From Neodiprion pinetum (taxonomy: Eukaryota; Arthropoda; Insecta; Hymenoptera; Diprionidae), in contig NC_060234.1 in NCBI RefSeq assembly GCF_021155775.2, positions 23,554,026 through 23,618,025 on the forward strand: a stretch of 64,000 nt of DNA, written 5' to 3'. Made by a program: the position numbers and the translations under genes. The stretch's first letter is position 1, and each line of letters begins with the position of its first letter. The notes beneath the pieces are model-generated. The model saw only the letters and a list, made by a program, of their open reading frames with translations. It was not told where the DNA came from and did no database searches. Positions 1 to 13,843 of the stretch are shown here, one piece after another.

Positions 1-3000
1 GAATCTTCATTAATTTAAAAAAATCTATAAAAGTGAAAAATCGACTCGTCGTGATCTTCCACGTAACGTAGAGCGCTCATCTTTCGCCAGAAGCTTTCTT
101 TTAAGCTAAACAAACTTTTTAGGGGGTGCAATGATGGAAAATCGTAAATTATTTCTTCTGAAACACCCTAACGTATACGTTAAGCAGTGTGTTCAAAAAA
201 TTTGATTGGACAAAAATTCATTTTGATAAAGATGTGGTCAGTCGATGTACGTGATATCGCAAGTATCATTAATCCGGCAAAAAAAGCTCATCAACTACAT
301 TGTATTAGCTCGTGAAGTTTTTCGAAGCTCTCGACTCAGGAATACATTTTATTACGATTAATAATTATCGAACGAAAAATGAAAACGATGAAATTGTTCA
401 TCAGCCGAAAATTATCATTCCTTTAAATACGATTACCAAATTTCAAGTCGATTCATCGATTACAGCCTGAGGTATCGTGTACACCGTTTTGAAAAACAAA
501 GTTTCGAGAAAAACGCACTTGAAGTTTAAGCACTGGTATCTCGATTAAAAATTTGTGTATAAACACACTCCTTAACGTGTGAATGAGTTGATATCAAAAA
601 ATTATTAATGTTGCAGCCGTATTTCTTCCTAAATTAATTTTTTTAAATTAGTCTGTTTCGTCGCACGTCACGCTTTAAGTCTCAACGGTCTTTACTAACA
701 ATTGTACAACTGTGTAACAGCGGCTTAAAAGATTTAGTGATTACATTAACATAACCAAGTTCAACCCAATTATTTGGTTTGTAGTACCGGAGTAGATTTC
801 AACAGCAAACAATCCTCTTTATTCCATATTGAGCTAGTACAAAGGTGACTTTTGTTTTACTTTTGATGACAAGAGGCAAGTGAGTCTCTCTTACAGGTGC
901 GTTTCAAAATTCTTGATTCCGTTTGTAAAGATGTTTCTCTGTAATTTATGAACACGGACATCGCAGCCAGCACGCAAAGGCATAACGCTCTTCTGTCGGA
1001 AATAATTCTGATGTCATTATGCGGTAATTTCTAATTTATATGGGAGCTGGAATTTTCATAAAACGCGACATATTACTCTTCGTATGCGGTAGTAGCGCGA
1101 TTGCACGCCGTGGATAATACATGGAGCATTAATTCCATTTTAAACCGTCCTACGTCTGATCCCTACCATGAGCGATTTTATTTATTTTTAAGTATCGTGC
1201 GGGGTGTGCAAAAAAATCATGTTTCATTGAACTTTAGATTTTTTGGACCACGGGTTTGATTTTCCTGCTCCGAAAAATACAAACACAATTTTTGAATAAC
1301 AGCCCTGATCGATTGGCTTCAAAGTTTTCTCACAAATTCTTTGTTGAGAAAAGAAAATTTTTAAACCAAGATAGAAAGTGAGAAAAATCACTAGCTTAGA
1401 AAAAAACACTGCCGGGAAACATAAAAATTTTCTTGTTGTCGTGAGCCAGTACTAATGATTATAAATCGTTAATTCAATCTGTGCTTCTTAGCCAAAACTA
1501 TGCTTCCGGGTTCGGAATGAAGTTTGCTCGTCGTCAATATCGTTACGCTGTTTTCGCCTATAAGTGGAATAATCACTCTCAGTAGTTATACGTATATCCA
1601 CTCGAGCTAGATCGTCTTGAGAGTATTTAAATATAATTCCGTGTTGGTATTCATCGCAGATTAGATCCTGTTCAATGTTGCAAAGCGTAACGATATTCGT
1701 AGCCAGATCAATGATAAAACATATACCGGCAGGCAGTTTACACATTGTGCCGAGATTTTTTATCGCATTAAGTGAAGTCGTTTTCGCACAAACCGGTTAA
1801 TGAATAAATTCACATTTATGATGCTGCAAAGAACACACATCATGTTTTTTTCAACGTATCTTCAGAGTCGTTGAGAAAATATATTACGTCATTCCTCGTT
1901 CAAGAGGAAAAATGATGTCGATCGAATTATTTAAAATTAGCTTCAATTGTATTAACATAAATCAATGTAACAATGTGTAAAAAACAAGTTTGAACAAATG
2001 TCGTCTGAAAAATCGGTGTGCCTATTTTCGGAGAACGTCCTTTTTTCGGTTTACGATAGAACGTATAAAATGGTTGTGATCAACATTTATGGAATACATA
2101 CTCATTCATTTTCATTCATTCTCGCGTACGCTCCAAAATTGGATTGACACAAATACGAAACATTCGATTTTGCATAGTTACAGCTAATTGTTTTGAGTAA
2201 AACTAATATATTCATCTCTGAAATCATTGCGACCCAATTTGTCACTTGATTTATACTCCAATTCAAACCAGTTGATTTTTACACTTGTTTTTATTGTTGG
2301 AATTATAATTTTTCAACAATTGAAATAAATGTCTACGACTATTTGTCACATCGTGAATTGTCTGTAAGAATAACGGAATAACATATAACTCTTGCTGCAC
2401 TATTTATAAGATTCTATCATTTCGAAAGTATAATAATACAGAATGTACGGTGTTATCTTTAACGCGCGCTCTGACAGAATGATTCTTTTGTAATTTCTTC
2501 TTATCTCGTTATTGCAGAACATAGGACCTCTGTTCATTTTCAGACCGGAAACTCTCGCTCTCCAAGTGACAATGCCGGGATATTTTTCAACTTTCCCTGA
2601 AAACTGCGGTCGCAGGCAAACAAAAAATAACTGGCCGAGAACCACTGAATTATAAATATTTCAGATCAGTGACGTGGTTTTATGAATATACAACATGAAC
2701 TCGATTAACCCTCGGTAGTCGCACTAGGCAGAATCGACCCGTCGATCAATTTTCGGCCTAAATATCTAATGGTTCTTGGCTGTGAACGATACTTTCAATC
2801 GTCACGTACAGTCCGGCATTTGAAATATCCCTTGTAGTTACAGACCGTTAATCATTTCAAGCAAGCGTCATTATTGCGAAGTACGGTGCTATTCTTTCCC
2901 CAAGAATTATTACATCTGCGGAGTATCACCTCAAAATTTTTATTAAAAATATAAAAAATTGATACAGTCCTGATTTTTAAAAAGTGTCTTTTTTTGTGCA

Positions 3001-4518
3001 TTCACCTCTTGATTTTTTTATTATTTATTTTTTTTTTTTGACATGTTGCCGTTTGATTTCTTGTAAATCGGTTTCTCACACTTCATCTAAAATATTCAAA
3101 GCATATTCCGTAACTTCTTGATCCACCATCGTCCAATTGCAATTTCATCCGGAATGCAAATTAACCTGGCTTGTTGCGAAATATTATTATTTTTTATATA
3201 TATATTTTTTTTTTTTTTGCTTCGGAAAAGAAATTTCACTATCAGCAATCCTCGCAATAATCTATTCAATCTGACTACATGCATACTCAAAAAATCTGTG
3301 GTGCATATAAAGAAGTGCATTCTGACCAAAACTCTAAGACTTTTTTGAACCAGTTGGAAAGTGAGAGTTTTGTATTTCTCTGGGGTGATATAATGACCAT
3401 GCAATGGTTGTAAATAATGCTTTTTTATTTATAAGAACTGTGATGGATACTTGCACAGTCGTTAACAACTGTTTTTCACATTTAACAATATATCATACAA
3501 TGCATGCTGTTCGGATTATCCCTGGATTTCATTTATCCAAATTCTCTTGTATTGTTTTCGAACGCTCGGTCAAAACAAGTCTGGTTAAGTGTATCTGGTT
3601 CATCTAATTGTATAAAGAAGTACAGCTTATTCTGTTCGCAAATGAATTCCCTATCCGTAGTCCCATACGGATCAACCTCTTTAGCCGCGTGTTGTCAGTG
3701 AATTAAAAAAAGGTCAACATTAATTACTGTGATGTAGTGTGAACTATAAACTTATGATTCGCTTATAATTATCGGAAAACCTCTACTGCGGTAAAAAATC
3801 CGTTTCAGGCGATTTATGACCAATGAATTTACGAACGAAGTGAAAAATCGATCCTTAAAATTGGGCACAATAATGTTTTTTTTTTTTTTATGTGACAAAG
3901 ACTGTTCAATATATGCCACATATTTAGAGTTTAACTGTTCACAGCCAGGCTTCATCAGTTAAAATGTATGATGTATCATTTTTTCATGTTTACAGGGACG
4001 TTGCTTATCCATTGAATTTAGTAGGTTAAGATTTATTCGCATCTTCTAAGACTTTGGGAGAATTATTTTTCGATCAGACACGGGGAAAAGAATTACCGTT
4101 GCACTTACCGTTTTAAGAAGTGGCAAGTTTTTGTTGTTGACGTTACTGTACCATTTTCAAATCTGTAGCCCAATTCTCCATGGTAAATCGGACCGTTGAT
4201 CTAAGATGTAAGAAACTTGCAGCCCTACCGTACGTAACATTAACTTTAACAACAAACTGTGCCGGTTCCCGACTTTCTCGGTAATTCATGGGAATTACAA
4301 TTATAAAAAATGCAATACATCTTTATAAACCAGTACGCTTGAGGACAGATTGAAAGCAGGGTCTGGGTAGGAACTCCTCGTCTCCGTCCCTTCTCACAAC
4401 CTCTAATACAATAATACAAACGCAAAAACGAGCGAATAGATTCTGAATAACGTTTTATACTCGAATTTCAACCACATCTGCGATTGAGACTTAATCTCAT
4501 TGTCATACGAGAGAGCGA

Positions 4519-4548
4519 ATGGATACAGTGACGATGTCTGAGCTGGAG
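4519..4548 (+). other. Possible short first coding exon of JHEH copy A
   Basis: An ATG opens a ten-codon frame (M D T V T M S E L E) that ends at a GTTAGT donor in phase 0. The next acceptor, at 4714, begins exon 3 of copy A, also in phase 0, after an intron of 166 bases. The join would give a JHEH without the hydrophobic anchor and without the WGPG/IRPFKI segment. This is only a compatible reading. A chance ATG with a chance donor is equally possible, and the true exons 1-2 may lie before the window. Confidence 0.2.
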
Positions 4549-4596
4549 GTTAGTAATCGGTGAAGTTTGTTGCGCAGATAATGCAAAAGAGAGGAA

Positions 4597-4617
4597 AGAG
4601 AGAGAGAGAGAGAGAGG
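4597..4617 (+). repeat. GA microsatellite
   Basis: A short (GA)n run interrupted by a G lies about 100 bases before exon 3 of JHEH copy A. GA runs bind GAGA-type factors in insects, but here it is just as likely a neutral microsatellite. Confidence 0.7.
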
Positions 4618-4714
4618 GAGAGACTGAGAAAGGACGTCATTGATCGAAATAAGCGCCGATAGTCGTGTAGTCATGGCGTTGTAATACTGACAAGTATCAC
4701 TGATCTGTGCGCAG

Positions 4715-7700
4715 GACATAAACGACCTGAAAGCACGCCTAAAGAACACGCGGAACTTGAAGACGGCTCTGGAAGGTACGGGATGGACTTACGGCGTGAA
4801 CGGTGGCTTTGTGCCAACCATTATTGACCACTGGATGAACAAGTACAACTTTACTGAGCGACAAGAATACCTGAACAAGTATCCACAGTTCGTAACAAAC
4901 ATTCAAGGTAAACATACGAGATAGTAAATCTTTTAATTATCTAATCAAAGCTACACTGTACGAACTCCCTATCTTGAAGTGCTGACCGAACGGTATAATG
5001 ACATGGCTTATTTTGATAGAAAGCATAATCATGTCAACTGGTCGAAGTCCGAAAAGAAACCCACTGAATGCTCAGACGCGTGTGTGTTTGCTTTTATCAT
5101 TCAACGAATGCGGTTTGGATCGTATTTTTTTAAATCAAATCGATTATTACGTAACGCACTTTTTTCGTGCTCGAATTTTAAGGAATATTTATTTATAGGG
5201 GGTTTTCTAAGGAATCTGTAAAAAATGTCGTATTTGAATTCAAACGCTCGTTATCACCTGACAATAGTAACCCGACAAAGATGTGCAGAGATCAATTTTA
5301 TGATCTGATGATTTTTTGTTGAGGCACGGAATGTGGTGTAGATTTTTTGAAACAACGAAAAATTTTTGGTGAAATCCAGTCAGATTTAGTTGAAATAACA
5401 AGATATTTCTTTCGTAGAAACCGTATAAAAATTTTTGGTTGGCTCGAACATCAGTTGTGGATTGTGAAGAGTTTCTGTTAACTAGCCTTTTTTTTTTTTG
5501 AATGACTTATTTTTGCAAGATGGTATCAGAGTCTTCACTCTGAATGGCTTTGCCTATGTTTTAGAAATCAATTTATCTTATCTGTACACGTTCCACACGA
5601 AAAGATGAAAACGTATATTGGATTTATCTAGATTTATGAAGATGAAAGATCAACTCACTCACGTTATTATATTTATATGTAAGATAAAAGATGATGTGAA
5701 TTTGTTTTAGATGATTATCTTAGGGAAAAATTATCTATATAACGGACAACACTGCAGCTTTGTACTAAACTAAAAACCCTGGGAAACTTTTTCTTCCATT
5801 TTTGCGAAATTGATCCCCTTTACTCCCTTTGTAGGTCTGGACATTCACTTTCTGCACGTAAAACCGAATAATCCAGGTGGCAAGAAAGTTCTGCCTCTGC
5901 TCATTCAGCACGGATGGCCCGGTTCTGTGATTGAAATGTACAAAATCATACCAATACTGACGACCCCTCGCGATGAGTTCGACTTCGTGTTTGAAGTAAT
6001 CGTCCCGTCACTCCCTGGCTATGGCTTCTCATCTGGAACAACGAAACCCGGTTTGGGCTCGGCGCAAATGGCCGTTATTTTGAAGAATCTGATGCTCAGA
6101 CTTGGTTTCAAAAAATTCTACACTCAGGGCGGAGATTGGGGAGCTATTATCACTGCCAACCTTGCCTCCATGTTCCCACAACAGTAACTATACCTCAAAT
6201 TATTCACTACTATGTATTAAAATCACACCTTCGCTGAATATGATACAGGATTCGCAGGAAAAAAAAATCAAATTGTCGTTGAATAGTTTTAGCAACGAAA
6301 AGTTGATTTTAAAGATTCGTAAGTTTTGAACAGTTCTGTGAGAGTAAATCCAATTCGAAATTCATTCTGCTGCATTCGAAGAAGCTTTTCCCCATAAGTA
6401 CACCCGCGGTATTTTGAATGCTTTGTAACTTCGACGCAAATTCCTACCATTTTTTTTTTTTTGAATTTTTCGCAATGATTTTAGTGATTACACTCGTGGT
6501 ATTCTTGCTGTGATTTTTTGGCAATTTGATCATCGTTGTTTAGTTGAAGACATTTTCTGGCGTGTTTAGACTAAATTGTTTTTCGAACCGACTGAATTAC
6601 AAAAAAAAAAAAAAACCTATTTTACGGCTGAAGAACATCCTGAAAAATAAAAGTGCAGAGAGATGAAATAAGCGAGTAATGGGAAATATTAAAAGTTAAT
6701 TGGAATCATCTATCTATACGGTGTATGGATCTGATCTGCGATTCGTTCGCTTGTACGTTATACGTACAACGATCGTGTGGTGGATATTTATACACACATT
6801 TTGCGCGTGTATATCCGCGTTGATTACTCAGATATATGTATATATACACATTATTTACGCAAAACTATCTTCGGACTGTAGCCTTTTTATGCTACACGCT
6901 TGAAAAATTCCATACTAACGTTGGCAAGTTTATTTATCCGAAAGATTAACGAATGAAAATGGTATATATGTGTATATAGGTAGGGGGCCATAATCTACAG
7001 CGAGATTTTCTACGGTTGAAAAATTGTTCTTTTATTTATTCTACTTCAAACTAGAACACTATGTTCAAAAATAATTATTATCATTTCATTAAGAATGAAA
7101 AGTGGGACTGCATTATACTTGGAGTAAAAAGACTACACAGTACGTTCAATACAATTTGTAACCATCGATTCAATTTCAACAGACACAAAATGCATCTGGA
7201 AATTCACCATTACGTTGAATCTGTAAAATTTGGAACAATCGAGAAATTTAGCAATCCAACGCATTTCTTGGCGATAAACTGAAGTGATATATTTGCCGGA
7301 GAAATTTTTTCAACTAACATCAGGCAGAAGTTGCAAACTTGATTGATATAGGCGATACTTATAATAAGTATAATCGTTTGTTTTACGGCGGGTTGTAAAG
7401 TAACGAGGGTTGGACTCCGTAATGTTACCGACCAAACGCAGCGTAAGCCCAACCAGCAATCGTTGGGTGAAGTAACAAACGTTACTCGCTCGTTTTACCG
7501 ACAATTATACATTTTTATGACGCACTGTGTCAAAATCGTTTCAGCGTCCTCGGCATGCATTCAAACATGTGCATTGTCATGCAGCCTCAGACCTTCTTGA
7601 CCACGTATATATACAGTTTCTGGCCATCAATGCTCATTCCTGAGGAGGACTATCACCTCATGTACCCGTTGAGCGAAAAATGGTCCCGGAGACTCGAAGA

Positions 7701-9079
7701 GTCTGGATATCTTCACATCCAGGCTACCAAACCCGACACTTTGGGTAAGAGTTATGCTTCAATTATTGTGATTTGTTTTTTTAAAGTTTCGAATCGTAGA
7801 GCCAGCGACATTTTTATTTATCAGTGCAAGTTTTTTTGAATTTTGTTTGCTTACATAGTACGCACGTAGAAATATCTTACTTATGCGTACGGTAAAATTC
7901 TGAACGACGCGTTCGATGACCTCTGTTGTTGAAAACTCTGTAATTTTTGTCGCTGTAAAGTTATCGCTAAACGACTGCAACGTTACGTAAAGGGTGTTCA
8001 TGAAAGTTGAAATGTTATGGAAAACCTGACAAGTGATGTTGACGCTTCTTCATTTTTCAAAACTCTATTTAGTGTCGTGAAAGATCAGAGCGAACGGTAG
8101 TACAAACATCCTCGTAACTGTGAAAGACCGAATTTTTTCAAGATATTTCACGAGCCATATTCAATTCGTACTGTGAAATTATAATCTAGTCGAACTTGAA
8201 TTTTTTTAATCGCTAACCTTACTTACGATTATTTCAAACAACTGAAAGGAATTAAGTAATGTATTCAACTTTGTGCTAAAGATTATCCCAAGTTTTTTTT
8301 AAATTAACCGAAAAATACCCTGAATCTAGTCTGACTCGTGATTGAAATTTGAATCATTCGTCTAGGGGTCGCCCTGACTGATTCGCCGGCTGGACTGGCC
8401 GCTTACATACTGGAGAAGTTCTCAACCGGTACAAACCCTGAATTAAGATTCAAGGATAACGGCGGATTACTCGACAAGTACTCGGCTGATGAACTCCTGG
8501 ACAACGTGATGCTCTACTGGATCCCAAATTCGATGACGACCGCGATGCGGTTATACGCGGAACACTTCAGTGCAGCGCACATGGCACTGGGAATGGAATA
8601 GTGAGTAGTCGAGTTGCAAAATTTGTTGTCAAGTTCCGCGCGATATGGTCTAAAAACTTGCAACGTTGCGCAAATTTTGCTCAATTTTTCTCGACTCGAG
8701 TTTCACGCGATTTCGTCTAAAATCTCCAAGTTACTGCCACTCTTGTAGATTTCTATACGGATGAAAATTTCCTTGATTAATCGGGCGACGAAAATGTTTG
8801 ATCTAATTGTCGATTTTATCACTCAGCGTACCGATCGATGTGCCGAGTGCATGTGCGCAGTTTCCTCACGAAATATCGTATCAACCGCCGTCGTTGCTGA
8901 GCGCGCGTTTCAAGAAGCTGATACGTGCGAGGAAAATGCCACGCGGTGGACACTTTGCTGCTTTTGAGGAACCGCAGCTCCTCGCGGACGAGATTTGGAC
9001 ATCGATCGGGATCATGGAAGCCGGTAGAAAGCAAAGCCAGGCTAGCAAGGCGAGCAAGGCGAGCAAGAAGTCGGCATAA
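4715..9079 (+). CDS. Juvenile hormone epoxide hydrolase, copy A (divergent, 5' end not found)
   Basis: Exons seen: 4715-4907, 5835-6183, 7545-7744, 8366-8600 and 8827-9079 (TAA). They encode 409 residues, matching exons 3-8 of the neighbouring copies. A microsomal-type epoxide hydrolase of this family adds water to the JH epoxide through an ester on Asp. Visible in the recovered fragment: HGWPG at 90-94 (oxyanion hole), GGDWG with Asp165, the cap motif SGYLHIQ, RLYAE, FPHEIS with the catalytic Glu, and GGHFAAFEEP with the catalytic His. All required residues are present. The second exon listed spans what is two exons in every other copy, with no intron at the Gln-Met junction. The cap region differs from the others (WPSMLIPEED instead of YIPSLIVSDEH). 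The C-terminus is a Lys/Ser tail with an ASK triplet repeat. Exons equivalent to 1-2 (about 58 residues including the membrane anchor) were not found, so the gene is either incomplete in this window or has a changed 5' end. It is the oldest-looking member of the array. Confidence 0.85.
9035..9076 (+). repeat. Nine-base coding repeat at the end of copy A
   Basis: Three near-identical nine-base units encode Ala-Ser-Lys three times just before the stop codon. No other copy has this; they end in Ser-Thr/Ser-Glu-Leu instead. Confidence 0.75.
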
Positions 9080-9124
9080 TTTTTTCATGTGATCGATAAG
9101 AAGTTCCATGGTGATTTTTTACTG

Positions 9125-9130
9125 AATAAA
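9125..9130 (+). terminator. Polyadenylation signal, copy A
   Basis: AATAAA lies 46 bases after the TAA of copy A and is followed by a T-rich run, as expected for a cleavage site. Confidence 0.6.
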
Positions 9131-12100
9131 TTTTCTTGGAAGTGTTTTTTTTTTTTCTACCAATGAACCTTGTCACCTCGTTTATCACGCGGTGTACCCA
9201 TCGATGTAGATCGGTGGAAGTAACCGGCACTTGTTATAACCAAAGATCACCTCACGCGCAAGCTCCGGTGCAACGCGAGTGTGTGTTTACGTATGTCTGC
9301 TGATGGAAACAGATTGCGGCCTGCGCGATAAAAATAGGCACTATACCCGCCTTTCAAAGTCGTTCTGAGTTTCATCCAACACCCTATCACACGCAATCTT
9401 CGATGTTGTCTGGTCCATTCTGTACGTCGGATCTGTCGATCGATTCTAGTTTTATGGCGGTGTAAGTACCGACCGTCTTCAATATCACCGAGTTTTGATA
9501 AAATTTTTCACTAACTTTCTCTGGTTCTGAATTATCATACGATCAGGTTCAACTTTTAACGCGCAATTTTCAATCGAGATCAGGGCTTACTTTTGCCAAT
9601 TCGCAAAAATATCTTTGCGCGTTTCAGGGATAATCAAGTATATATAAATTCAGTTTGGAACTCGCAACTGCGTTTACAACGTACGGCTAATATAATGAAA
9701 TGAAACTTGAAATTATTTCCGCCAATTCGGGAACATTTCGTTTCAATTCACTACCGAAGTATCAAAATATCTTTCAAAGTGTGACATCGTTAGTTAATAA
9801 AAATTTTCAGTTTATATGAACTTTTTACTACGCATTTCGATTCATCGACGTTGAATTAACGTGATTTACGTTTGGTCAATTAATACCAATTCTTGAATCG
9901 GACCGTACACGGAAATTCTTGAAATATTTTTTGTAACACTTGTATGCAGCATGATATGACCAGAGTTATTTTATTGTAGAGCATGTTGAGAAAAACAACT
10001 TTGTCCTAAAATTTTCATAAAAATGTAAACTCAGGTGCAAAAATAATTCTTCTTGGAGCCTTTAACTTGAATTGTAATTTCCTAATCATGACAACATGCT
10101 CCTTAGAAAATATTCAAGATATCTAACTATGAGAAATGATTTTTCACAGATCTTACCTTATCGCATTTGCAATATGTACCAGTAAACTGTTTTAAAGTAG
10201 TACTCGAGTCCTGTCGGAACTTTTTTCGACAATTGACGCGAAAAGAGATCAGATATTTACATGCTCCTTAATTATGCTGGCAAATATGCTGCACTTATAC
10301 TTGTAATATATATATATTTGATATCACTTTTAGTGAAGTGAATTTCTCCCTCTTTATTACTATTATTCATAATACATGTTTCATCCATTGACTGTAATGT
10401 GATAGTGTAAAAACCGGCGAAATCGCATTTGACATTTTTCTCACTGTGAATACGATTAATTGTATCATCGAAAATAACATTTAATTTATTTTTCAGACGA
10501 CTGAATTTGCAGTGTATAGGTTAAAACTGATTATTACATAGGGTTGAATATTACAAGGTTGAAGTCAGTAACGTTGACATAACGAAACACAAGCAAAGAA
10601 TGAAGGTTTACCGAAATTCAGACAATCACTAAGTTGCAAAAAAACGATTTTTCCCGAAACAGCATCGTTGCATCAACGTTACGAACTCCAACTACCTTAA
10701 TTAATATTTAAGAATTAACTATTTATATCATTATGATGTATAATACGTCGTCTCACTTTCGCAACAACGTGAATTACGAAGGTCAAGAGCAAGAAAATAA
10801 AAAACTTGATAAATTGCAGTGCATAATTATCTCCAGGAACAAACGCGGTTTAATATTATAATATCTGCAGCATTTGCTGGATTATCGTAATGCCTTACGT
10901 AATGTACATACATACACACATAATATACTTACAAAATCGTGACAATTAAATATTTTCTCAGTGTATCAATCACCCGTTTATAATGTTCTTCAAGTTTCCC
11001 TCCCTCAGTAATTCTCGCTATTTGTAAATCCGCGTAACTTCCGGTCCACCTAGGCAGAAGCCGTAGAAGCTGATGCATATAGAGTTGAGACTCTAAAAAT
11101 CCGACAACAAACTGTCAGTATAGTTCTATGCAATCGCCGTGGGATTCCGTAATTTGTGTAATTACAGCTACGTGGCTTTCTGCTTATTACAGACTGCATG
11201 TTGTGCGTTACGAGGTTTTACTCATGGCTAACAGCTAACAAAGTTCGAGCAAAACACGCGCTTTCTATCGCTATCACTCAAAGACCGTTAAATATTCCAG
11301 CCAGGCTTGACGACTTTTGTCTGGACGGCGTGGAACTCTCCATACACGAAATTACCACAAGTATGGATAATATCGATACGCGGGAAATTTTTTATTTTAA
11401 AAAAGCAAACTTCAATTTCTCTTTTTCACCAAGAAAAGATTTGTTTTCGTGAAGATTTTTATTACCGAGATTTTCATACCAGTAGCGCTGGCGACTTTTA
11501 TGTGAAGCGTGTGGAAAACTCCACAACCTAATTATTCACTGCGTGTGAATTTCAAACCTTGAAATATTGTTTCAAATTTTGAATTTTAAAGCTAGATTTA
11601 TGTGAACATCCGAATAACCGACCGACGATACTCGTATACTTGTCATTCTAATTTCTATCTTACAGGATAAAATTTCATCGGATGACCGATGAAATTTAAA
11701 CGTAATTCGGACTTTCTTTCTTTGCATGCCTGAAATAAATCAAATAAAAACAACTTTTCCCCAGGTTTTCAAATTTTGACAGTACATATGTGTATTGAAA
11801 AAAAATGTGAACCTTGAATAAACTTTTCGCGGAAGATTGAGTTTCTTGTGCGTACACTTTTATTGCAAATGGTTGAAATTTTTTCTCCATACACGTATAC
11901 TAGCGTAATATAAAAATTATCAGACTTATCTTCTCATTTCAAATTTTTTACTCAAAACAAAAACGCGGTATTTATAGAATCTTCCCCATTCGCAACTTCG
12001 ATCGTCCGAAAGAACTCCGCACCCTGAGATTGCTCAAGTCGCCGACCCTGATTCCAGTAATCGGTATCCAGTTAACCCTTGAGCTCTGAAGTTGCGTTTG

Positions 12101-13843
12101 ATATTTTTAGTACTGATCAATACATTGTTGCAATCTCTTATGATTCCTTTGCTGACATTTCGCTGTTGTCAAAACATTCCGTGTGTTATAAACATTTATC
12201 TCTACTGTACTAAAAAAAAAAAAAATTAGACCGATGAAAAGCGTTATTGATTTATTGAGTTGAGTAAATCGAGCACACTTTTAGCACAGCATCATGTCTA
12301 CTCTTTTCGACACATACGTTGCATCAAATTTGCATCCGACTTCGGTTAACAGTACTTGTTAAACATATTCGCTATCTGCATTGATATTTTCGGGATGAAC
12401 TAATTCGGGCGAAAATTAGAGAGATTCGAGCGATTTCATTTGAATGTCGGACGAATTTTCCTTACGTTCGAAGTTGGAAGACTCGCTTTGAACATTTTCT
12501 TTAAACGGCGTAATGGCAATGTATGACATACCTATGTACACTTGGTCTAGAAATCAGTTTATTCGATCGGAGTTGTGAAGGTGCTGCTTATCAGTTTAAG
12601 CCCGCAACGTGACATCAGAAAATTGGAGATAAAGAACCTGCAGTGTCATCGATCCTCAGGCATGACGTAAAACAAATATTGAATGTAACGTTCGGTGAAT
12701 AAAACATATATTATTTGTAAATTCCTATAATTTCCGAACATTGACCCTTGGGATGTTTAATCAATGTTTGCAGAAACCGTTTCTTTCGACGGCCTACTAT
12801 TACTACTTTCAACTAATTGATAACAATTTTTCAACAAACGCATAAAATTCAAGCCTACTTATTGACACGATTTGTTCTCCGAAGTTTCTGGGAATCGTTA
12901 AACATAATATGACGATTACAGCCTGCGTGGCTAATGATTATTCCATCGGGGAAAACGGTGAGAATTTAGTCTCGTGATTGTAGGAAGGTATCAAACGATC
13001 CGAGTTTCAAACAAACCGAACACCGCGTCAGATATAATTCAAGGTTATATCCAACGTTTGATGAAAGTGCGGATCATCGTGAAACTGCAAGTTGTCTCAA
13101 CATTACTTCACTAGTCAAAAACACCTACGAATCAATCTCATGATGATAATACAATTACACGAAAAAATATGGTTCATTCTCTCGCAATTATGGGCTGCTT
13201 TTTCCAGAATACCATTAGACGCGGCCTTGTGTGAAATTTTTTTGAAATTGACAAGTCTTACTGTTTTAAAGGTGCTTCAAACATACCTGTAAATGAAAAC
13301 CTTGAATTGCACAAAAATTTAAAATTCGAGCAATCACTGTGATTTTCCATTGAACGCTTCACCGTATTATAAGTTTACTGACGATATTTACGCTGTTTTC
13401 AGCCAAAAATTATGATGAAACTTTTGTTTTTAGAAGTTAAAAAATTTCATTAAACACTGTGTGAATTGAACAATGATAACAGAAATGGCATGAAAAATTT
13501 CTCTCCTCCTCGTAGTACGGAAATGTGATAGATAAGCTGACTAAGAACAGTGTACCGCACACTAGGTGCAGTACACACCTAGCTGGTAGTATCTCGGGCA
13601 AAAAGTTGACGTCAGAAGCAATTACTGATACAGTTAAAATACACTGTCATCGTGACTAGAGGCTATCATTCTGTACATTTCAGAATAGAGCCTGTGGTCG
13701 ACTCTTCAAATCCTCTTGGACAGTGGTTAAGATAGCAGTTATACCTACGACCGCCAAGACTCGTGCACCACGAAGTAGTTGATCGAAGTTTGAGCCGCGT
13801 ACAGCGAACACTGTTTTGATCGTGCTATCGGTACTCTGGGAAA
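9131..13843. other. Intergenic between JHEH copies A and B
   Basis: I see no gene in this 4.7 kb. It is the longest spacer inside the array. Open frames are short and show no family motif, and no JHEH exon remnant was recognised. The region just before 13844 presumably holds the copy B promoter and 5' UTR, but no clear TATA box was seen. Confidence 0.5.

Larger units (their letters stand above)
1..4714. other. No recognisable gene upstream of copy A
   Basis: This 4.7 kb stretch should hold the 5' end of JHEH copy A if its introns are ordinary. I searched by eye for the exon 1 pattern (Met-Trp-Lys plus a hydrophobic run) and the exon 2 pattern (WGPG then IRPFKID) and found neither. The open frames here are short, AT-rich and overlap on both strands. 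Visible items are T-rich runs near 3020-3060 and 3190-3220, a GA microsatellite just before exon 3, and one tiny exon-like segment at 4519-4548. Confidence 0.5.

Noticed and set aside
2400..2645. Possible exon 2 of copy A or another gene
   Set aside because: No WGPG or IRPFKI-like residues in any frame. The minus-strand frame has no known motif.
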